18,712 bases of DNA, from the NCBI GenBank assembly GCA_934630905.1, contig CAKTXN010000028.1, positions 1 through 18,712 of the forward strand, read 5' to 3'. Every line of letters begins with the position of its first letter. Within the stretch, counting starts at the first letter, position 1. This DNA is from an uncultured Eggerthellaceae bacterium. GTDB taxonomy: Bacteria > Actinomycetota > Coriobacteriia > Coriobacteriales > Eggerthellaceae. Both the position numbers and the translations under genes were made by a program. Under the pieces are notes generated by a model, which saw nothing but the letters and a program-made list of their open reading frames with translations, was not told the origin of the DNA and did not search any database. Below, in pieces: positions 14,304 through 18,712 of this stretch.

Positions 14304-14677
14304 AGCCGGATGGAACGCGGCAAACCTTTGCGCAGGCTCTTTCGAACGCTGCTCGCGGCTTGCGCTACGGCGTGCGTTGCGAGCGAAATGTGCGCATCGA
14401 TTGCTGTTTTGCCGTCTTGGCTCTTGTGCTCGCGGCGATATTCCGTGTTTCTGCTGAACAATGGCTTGCTATCGTTATCTGCATTGCTGTTGTTGTGGCG
14501 TTCGAGCTGATGAACACCGCCGTTGAAGCATTGACGGATCTTGCGTCTCCGCAGTTTCACCCCTTGGCGGGACGCGCGAAAGATTGTGCCGCTGCGGCAT
14601 GTCTTGTTGTGTCGGCCGGCGCACTTGTTGTTGGGATGATTATTTTTGTGCCGTATGTAGTGCACTTATTTCTCTGA
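14300..14677 (+). CDS. dgkA: Diacylglycerol/undecaprenol kinase, DgkA family
   Basis: This is a small integral membrane kinase (125 aa) with three hydrophobic segments at about 36-50, 55-72 and 95-122. The family signature ELMNTAVEALTDLAS lies around 69-83 and is followed by HPLAGRAKDCAAAACLV, which holds the catalytic and nucleotide-binding residues. In Gram-positive bacteria this family usually phosphorylates undecaprenol, recycling the lipid carrier for cell-wall synthesis, rather than diacylglycerol. It overlaps ybeY by 4 nt and lies 11 nt before era, consistent with one operon. Substrate choice cannot be read from the sequence. Confidence 0.9.
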   Translation: MKPDGTRQTFAQALSNAARGLRYGVRCERNVRIDCCFAVLALVLAAIFRVSAEQWLAIVICIAVVVAFELMNTAVEALTDLASPQFHPLAGRAKDCAAAACLVVSAGALVVGMIIFVPYVVHLFL

Positions 14678-14688
14678 AAGGAATTTCG

Positions 14689-15624
14689 GTGAGCGAGAAA
14701 TTAACCTATAGCGACCTTGAACAAGAGGGTTTTCGATCGGGCTTCGTTGCTTTGGTTGGTCGTCCGAATGCCGGCAAGTCAACGCTGCTCAACGCCTTGA
14801 TCGGTAAGAAACTTGCTATTACGTCTGACACGGCCCAGACAACGCGGCATCGTTTCCGCGCCATCATTACGCGCAAAAATTTCCAAGCGATTCTTGTTGA
14901 CACGCCGGGTCTGCATAAACCCATTGATGCGCTGGGCGAGGAGCTTAACGTCTCTGCCTTGAAAGCGCTTGAGGACGTTGACGTGGTGGTTATGCTTATC
15001 GATGCCACGCAGCCTATTGGATCGGGTGATGAGTGGGTTGCAAAGCAGGTGGCGGCGGCGCGTGGTGCAAAACGCATTTGCGTTTTGTCCAAGACCGACA
15101 TTGCCACAGAAGATCAGATAAACAAGCAGCGTGAAGCAGCCGACAAACTCTGCGCCTGGGATGCTATGGTGGCGCTTTCGTCGGTTTCGGGCAAAAATAT
15201 CGATGCATTCCTTGAGGAAATGCTGTATTTCCTGCCCGAAGGTCCGGCATGGTTTCCGCCTGATATGGAAACCGACCAACCGCTGGAAGTGCTTATTGCT
15301 GAGTTTATTCGCGAAAAGATTCTGCGTTCGTTTGACGACGAGGTGCCGCACGCTATTGGCGTTCAGTGCGAAGAATTCGAATACGACCGCAAGAAGGATC
15401 TGTATCGCATTTTCGCAAACATTTACGTGGAGCGCGAAAGCCAAAAAGGCATCATCATTGGCAAGCGCGGTGCTTCCATCAAGCAAATCGGCTCTGAGGC
15501 GCGCACCGATCTTGAGCAATTGCTTGGTTGCCGCGTGTGGCTTGATCTACGCGTGAAAGTCAAGAAGAACTGGCGCAAAGACGCGAATCAAATTCGCCGC
15601 TTTGGTTACGGCGAAGGCGCGTAA
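14689..15624 (+). CDS. era: GTPase Era, 30S assembly factor
   Basis: Era binds the 3' end of 16S rRNA and couples small-subunit maturation to growth (311 aa, usual length). The GTPase domain has GRPNAGKS (24-31), TTRHR (51-55), DTPG (71-74) and SKTD (134-137). The C-terminal KH domain has GIIIGKRGASIKQIG (254-268) and ends with VKVKKNWRKD. The start is taken as GTG at 14689 because GAAAGGA (14676-14682) lies at the right distance and the product then begins with a normal short lead. A longer open frame upstream would overlap dgkA and is not Era-like. The next gene has its own 134-nt upstream region. Confidence 0.94.
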   Translation: MSEKLTYSDLEQEGFRSGFVALVGRPNAGKSTLLNALIGKKLAITSDTAQTTRHRFRAIITRKNFQAILVDTPGLHKPIDALGEELNVSALKALEDVDVVVMLIDATQPIGSGDEWVAKQVAAARGAKRICVLSKTDIATEDQINKQREAADKLCAWDAMVALSSVSGKNIDAFLEEMLYFLPEGPAWFPPDMETDQPLEVLIAEFIREKILRSFDDEVPHAIGVQCEEFEYDRKKDLYRIFANIYVERESQKGIIIGKRGASIKQIGSEARTDLEQLLGCRVWLDLRVKVKKNWRKDANQIRRFGYGEGA

Positions 15625-15659
15625 TATTGCATTTACGCGGTTCACGTGGAGATATGCGC

Positions 15660-15727
15660 TATACTTCTTGTTGAATTTTATGACTTTCAAGGATTTGCCT
15701 TGCGCAGACTTAGGTTGCATAAGGCAA
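15660..15727 (+). promoter_or_regulatory. Upstream region of the PASTA gene: TATACT box and inverted repeat
   Basis: TATACT at 15660-15665 resembles a -10 element but has no clear -35. Downstream, TTGCCTT (15695-15701) and AAGGCAA (15721-15727) form a 7-bp inverted repeat with a 19-bp spacer, ahead of the start at 15759. The role is unknown: operator or leader hairpin. Confidence 0.3.
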
Positions 15728-15758
15728 GCTGAACGAAACAGATGTTGAAGGATACCTT

Positions 15759-17261
15759 ATGATTTGCCCAAAATGCAGCAGCGAAAACAGACCAGGGGCG
15801 AAATTTTGCGATGAGTGTGGCGCGGCGCTTTCCGATGCCAACGTGGATGCTTCGGCCGAGCAGGCGCTTCCCCAGGAATCGGCCGCTCAAACGGTGGTGT
15901 TACCGGTTATTGAGCCTTCTTGTGCGCGCGACCAGGAACAATCCGAAGATACGGTTGAAAAGGCTTTTGATTGCTCCGATCCCACGTTTTCTTTCGACGA
16001 GCTTCCCGTTGCGGACGAAGTGATCGCTGCTTCGCCCGGAGAATATGAAAATGATAGCTCTGCCGATAATTGCGCACTTCAGAATGACGGCGAAGAGGAA
16101 GTTCCATCGGCGTTATCTGCCGAGGCTACGATTGACTTGAAGCAGCTTCGCGAACTGCTTCCGGAAACAGAACCCGAAAACGAAGCATTCAGCGGGTTTG
16201 AGCAGTCGAATTACGAAGAAATGGCCCTGGTGACCCCTTGGGAAAAGGGTGCCACCATGAAGATGAAGCCCGTTGAGGCAACGGGCAATGCCAAAGCGGA
16301 CAAACAGCGCACTTTTGTGTCGGGCGAAGATGATGCGAAACCCCACAAGAGCAAGAAACCGCTTATCATTACGCTGATTGTGGTTCTGATTGCGGCGGCG
16401 GCTGCGTTTGGCACCTGGTATTTCGAGTTGTGGGGTGGCTACAAAGTACCCGATGTTGTTGGTATGAGCCAGGAATCTGCCCAGAGCGTTTTGACCGAAA
16501 AGGGCTTCAACATTCGTGTTGAGCAGGTGAAATCCGACGATGAAGAAGGTGTTGTTCTGCTCACCGACCCGCAAGCGGGCGCGCGCCTGAACGAAGGCGG
16601 CGAAGTAGTGCTGCATGTATCGGTTTCTCGTACCATGCCTTCTATTGTCGGTTCAACGAAGGATGATGCCGATGCAAAACTTAAAGCGGAAGGCTTCGTC
16701 AATATTACGTATAAAACGGAAAAATCGAACGAGCCCGAAGCAAGCGTGCTGAGCGTTTCGCCCGATGTTGGCTCAAAGCTCAAGGCTTCGTATCCGATAA
16801 CGGTTGTTGTGGCCGAGCCGTATCGCGTTCCCGATGTAGTGGGGAAGGGCAAGGATGAAGCCACGGCTCTTCTTGAAGAAGAGGGCTACGTTGTTGCCGT
16901 TAAGCGTGTGTATACCGAACAGGAATCCGAGGGCACCGTTTTGTCAACCGATCCGCAAGCTGATGTGAAGCTTAATTCGGGGGAGACGGTTACCATCTCT
17001 GTTGCCGTCTCGCGTGAGCGAGAGCTGGTGAACGTTGCGCAAGGAGCTTTTGCATCGGGCACGCGTCATACCGTATCGGGCGTGAATTACGAGGTGAGCG
17101 CCTTGTCGTCGGTTTCTTACCAGGGAAATGATATTACCGTCGTGCATGTTACGGCTCGTCCTTATACCGTGTTTCTGGGTGTAACCATGTTTCTTGATCC
17201 GACCGATTATACGTGGACGGTGACGTGGACCTCGGACAATCAGATTGCGTCGATTTCCTAG
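15759..17261 (+). CDS. Zinc-ribbon, single transmembrane, three-PASTA-domain protein without kinase
   Basis: Not a named gene. The 500-aa product starts with a zinc ribbon, CPKC (3-6) and CDEC (17-20) in MICPKCSSENRPGAKFCDEC. A long acidic, disordered cytoplasmic region runs to about 190, then a Lys-rich stop and one membrane helix (about 201-221). Outside are three PASTA repeats: YKVPDVVGMS (228-291), a degenerate one starting TMPSIVGST (292-354), and YRVPDVVGKG (355-419). A beta-rich C-terminal domain of about 80 residues follows that I do not recognise. PASTA domains in serine/threonine kinases and penicillin-binding proteins sense peptidoglycan fragments or lipid II, but no kinase domain is present. 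It lies between era and recO; recO starts 5 nt after its stop. An envelope sensor or scaffold is the likely role, but this is inference. Confidence 0.85.
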   Translation: MICPKCSSENRPGAKFCDECGAALSDANVDASAEQALPQESAAQTVVLPVIEPSCARDQEQSEDTVEKAFDCSDPTFSFDELPVADEVIAASPGEYENDSSADNCALQNDGEEEVPSALSAEATIDLKQLRELLPETEPENEAFSGFEQSNYEEMALVTPWEKGATMKMKPVEATGNAKADKQRTFVSGEDDAKPHKSKKPLIITLIVVLIAAAAAFGTWYFELWGGYKVPDVVGMSQESAQSVLTEKGFNIRVEQVKSDDEEGVVLLTDPQAGARLNEGGEVVLHVSVSRTMPSIVGSTKDDADAKLKAEGFVNITYKTEKSNEPEASVLSVSPDVGSKLKASYPITVVVAEPYRVPDVVGKGKDEATALLEEEGYVVAVKRVYTEQESEGTVLSTDPQADVKLNSGETVTISVAVSRERELVNVAQGAFASGTRHTVSGVNYEVSALSSVSYQGNDITVVHVTARPYTVFLGVTMFLDPTDYTWTVTWTSDNQIASIS

Positions 17262-17266
17262 TTCGC

Positions 17267-18055
17267 ATGTCCTCGCAGATAACAATCACCGGTGTTGTTC
17301 TGAAAAAAACGAAGCTCGGTGAAGCTGACCTTATTGTCACGCTGCTTGCAGAAGACGGTTCGTGCGCGCAGGTTGTTGCGCGGGGGGCGCGGAAGCCAAA
17401 GAACTCGTTCGCATCGCGTTTGGAGCTTTTCAGCTGCGTTGAGCTGTTTTGCGCAGCAACAAAAGGTTTGCCACTGGTTCAGGAAGCGCGCCTTATTGAT
17501 GCGCATGCGTCCCTTCGTCTTGATTTCGATCGTTCGACGGCGGCTTCGGTGGTGGCGGAACTTGTGGCAAAAGCGACTCATGAAGATGTTGCTACACCGC
17601 GCCTTTTTCCTTTGTGCGATGCCTGTTTGCGCGCAATGACGCAGTGTGCTCCCGAAAAGTCATATGCGCTTGCGCTGGCCACCTGCCTTAAGGTGTTCGC
17701 GTTTGTTGGCTTACGTCCGCGGTTTTCCGCGTGCGCATCGTGTGGGGAAGCGCTGTTCGAGCGTGATGGCGCTGCAGTCTCATTCGTTGCGTTTGCGTCG
17801 GCAGAAGGTGGCTGTTTGTGCGATACGTGCGCTGCATCTGCCGAGACGGTTTTAGCGCAGGTCAGCTTCATGCAGTGGCTTGACGCGTTGCTGTATGCAA
17901 GGTTTGACCAGGTTATTGAAATGGACGTGCCGGCGCAAGTGCTCAGTTATGGGTTTCACTTCGTGCAAGACTGGACGCGCGTCCATTTGGGTGCCCATCT
18001 GAAATCAATTCCTTTTCTGCTTACTAACGCCACGCTTTCTGAGCCGCAGTGCTAG
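17267..18055 (+). CDS. recO: DNA repair protein RecO
   Basis: RecO works with RecR to load RecA onto SSB-coated DNA and to anneal strands (262 aa). The N-terminal OB fold reads ITGVVLKKTKLGEADLIVTLL (7-27) followed by GSCAQVVARGARKPKNSFASRL, which is typical. The C-terminal helical domain carries a zinc site with CASC (156-159) and CDTC (185-188). The ATG at 17267 is chosen because it directly precedes the conserved OB strand. Starting at 17213 would overlap the PASTA gene and add non-conserved residues. The era-recO neighbourhood is widespread; here one gene is inserted between them. Confidence 0.9.
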   Translation: MSSQITITGVVLKKTKLGEADLIVTLLAEDGSCAQVVARGARKPKNSFASRLELFSCVELFCAATKGLPLVQEARLIDAHASLRLDFDRSTAASVVAELVAKATHEDVATPRLFPLCDACLRAMTQCAPEKSYALALATCLKVFAFVGLRPRFSACASCGEALFERDGAAVSFVAFASAEGGCLCDTCAASAETVLAQVSFMQWLDALLYARFDQVIEMDVPAQVLSYGFHFVQDWTRVHLGAHLKSIPFLLTNATLSEPQC

Positions 18056-18058
18056 AAT
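18050..18058 (+). promoter_or_regulatory. Extended -10 promoter over the recO stop codon
   Basis: TGCTAGAAT is an extended -10 (TGN-TAGAAT), and its TAG is the recO stop codon. No convincing -35 is present. Transcription would start near 18065, just before the strong Shine-Dalgarno of the next gene. Confidence 0.45.
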
Positions 18059-18085
18059 GCGGAAGAAAACAAACAGGAGGTTATT

Positions 18086-18346
18086 ATGTATACGTATCGT
18101 ACTAAAGGCACGTGCTGTCGTGCGTTTAATGTCGAGCTTGACGGCGATGTGGTAAAGGAAATCCAATACTTCGGCGGTTGCGATGGCAACCTGAAGGCAA
18201 TCAGCAAAATTGCCCAGGGAATGACCGTTGATCAGCTTGCCGCTGCATGGGAAGGAAATACGTGTGGCAACAAGCCCACGTCTTGCGCTGACCAGCTGGT
18301 AAAGGCTTTGCGCGCCGCCCAGGCAGAGCAGGCCAAGGAATCATAA
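18086..18346 (+). CDS. TSCPD-domain protein, TIGR03905-like
   Basis: A small stand-alone protein (86 aa) of the TSCPD type, related to the C-terminal domain of class II ribonucleotide reductase NrdJ. It has the family Cys pattern: GTCCRAF (8-14), GGCDGNLKAISKIAQG (30-45) and NTCGNKPTSCADQL (58-71), with Cys10, 11, 32, 60 and 67. In NrdJ-linked proteins such cysteines may bind metal or pass electrons, but the role of the free-standing family is not established. A strong Shine-Dalgarno AGGAGG stands about 7 nt before the ATG. It follows recO by 30 nt and probably has its own promoter. Confidence 0.85.
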   Translation: MYTYRTKGTCCRAFNVELDGDVVKEIQYFGGCDGNLKAISKIAQGMTVDQLAAAWEGNTCGNKPTSCADQLVKALRAAQAEQAKES

Positions 18347-18363
18347 CGCTGCTCCTGCTTCCT

Positions 18364-18394
18364 TGTTGACAAATTACCCCACCTTTTGTCAACA
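18364..18394. repeat. Perfect 10-bp inverted repeat TGTTGACAAA / TTTGTCAACA
   Basis: TGTTGACAAA (18364-18373) and TTTGTCAACA (18385-18394) are exact inverted copies around an 11-bp spacer TTACCCCACCT. It could act as a weak bidirectional terminator for the TSCPD gene (stop at 18346), or as an operator. The same GTTGACAAA word recurs at 18507-18515 and, inverted, twice upstream of comEA. Confidence 0.6.
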
Positions 18395-18586
18395 TTTCTG
18401 CGTTAGAACGGGGGACGGAGGTTTGTTTCAATCCATTCGCCTGGCTGGCAACTCCTTCTTCCCCCCAAGGCGACCTTGAGCTGACCTGGTTCTGAGCAGG
18501 CTTCCTGTTGACAAATTATCCCGACGGCACGCAGTCCGAGTTGTGCCTTTTTCTGGCGCGATGTCGCCTAGTTATGTGATTTGGCG

Positions 18587-18708
18587 TGATAAAAACGACT
18601 CACTTTTCGGTGGATTTTCTTCTTTGTGATCGTCGAAAACCGGCATTTCCCCAGGTCGCAAAAAAGTAAGCCATGGTAAACCCACAGAAAAGTGGGTCGT
18701 TTTTATCA
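18587..18708. repeat. 122-bp element with 22-bp terminal inverted repeats (one mismatch)
   Basis: The left arm 18587-18608 (TGATAAAAACGAC followed by TCACTTTTC) and the right arm 18687-18708 (GAAAAGTGG followed by GTCGTTTTTATCA) match as inverted copies at 21 of 22 positions, with 78 bp between them. The similarity continues inward imperfectly (GTGGATTTT versus GTGGGTTTA). The right arm also makes a terminator-like ACCCAC/GTGGGT hairpin followed by CGTTTTT on the + strand, and the left arm has a weaker version on the - strand. A small non-coding transposable or repetitive element is plausible. No transposase is in the window. Confidence 0.6.
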
Positions 18709-18712
18709 GGGC

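Larger units (their letters stand above)
18347..18712. other. Gene-free, repeat-rich intergenic region at the window edge
   Basis: No credible coding frame was found on either strand. The stretch holds two copies of a CTTCCT(T)GTTGACAAATTA(C/T)CCC word and a 10-bp inverted repeat made partly from the first copy. It also holds a GGGGGACGGAGG ... CCTTCTTCCCCCC pair (18410-18421 and 18454-18466), a weak GGCAC/GTGCC stem followed by TTTTT (18526-18552), and a long inverted repeat near the end. Base composition also changes, with G runs and T/A-rich pieces unlike the genes. Confidence 0.6.

Noticed and set aside
14584..14688. Upstream extension of era overlapping dgkA
   Set aside because: The residues are a frame-shifted copy of the dgkA region. 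GTG 14689 has a proper Shine-Dalgarno.
1..18712. tRNA or rRNA genes, CRISPR arrays, phage or integrase genes
   Set aside because: No cloverleaf with GTTCRA-type T arm, no rRNA-like stretch, no regularly spaced repeats and no integrase or transposase motif were seen by eye in intergenic DNA.

Overview
The window reads as a stretch of chromosome from a Gram-positive anaerobe of the class Coriobacteriia (Actinomycetota), most likely family Eggerthellaceae. This is inferred from protein style and gene order. Base composition looks close to half GC by eye, which is low for that family and would fit a Cryptobacterium-like genome, but the genus is not proven. Nearly all genes are core housekeeping genes on the + strand; only rpsT, and possibly one small gene remnant, lie on the - strand.

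Layout. 1-197: 3' end of thiI (tRNA 4-thiouridine sulfurtransferase). 198-336: an unusual control region with a 32-bp tandem repeat, flanking GTCAAC words and a hairpin that covers the ribosome binding site of comEA. 337-4431: comEA, comEC and holA (DNA uptake and the DNA polymerase III delta subunit), closed by a terminator over the holA stop. 4614-5120: rpsT on the - strand, coding an S20 about twice the usual length. 5121-5498: divergent promoter region with a compact fold and a possible gene remnant. 5499-9518: lepA, dusB and hemW. 9519-9694: hrcA promoter region with a perfect inverted repeat that is not a classical CIRCE. 9695-12753: hrcA, dnaJ, rsmE. 12753-13729: mtaB, broken by an internal deletion and frame change. 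13821-15624: ybeY, dgkA, era. 15759-17261: an unusual zinc-ribbon/transmembrane/three-PASTA protein. 17267-18346: recO and a small TSCPD-domain protein. 18347-18712: repeat-rich intergenic DNA with a near-perfect long inverted repeat at the window edge.

The genes serve translation and RNA modification (thiI, rpsT, lepA, dusB, rsmE, mtaB, ybeY, era), DNA uptake, replication and repair (comEA, comEC, holA, recO), protein folding stress (hrcA, dnaJ), heme trafficking (hemW) and the envelope (dgkA, PASTA protein). The order resembles the comEA-holA-rpsT-lepA-hemW-hrcA-dnaJ-rsmE-mtaB-ybeY-dgkA-era-recO supercluster known from Firmicutes, but without grpE/dnaK between hrcA and dnaJ and without phoH before ybeY.

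No mobile-element gene, CRISPR array, phage gene or RNA gene was recognised, and I see no complete undescribed multi-gene system. The most promising leads are the comEA leader, the hrcA operator candidate, the disrupted mtaB, the zinc-ribbon/PASTA protein, the S20 tail and the inverted-repeat element at the right edge.
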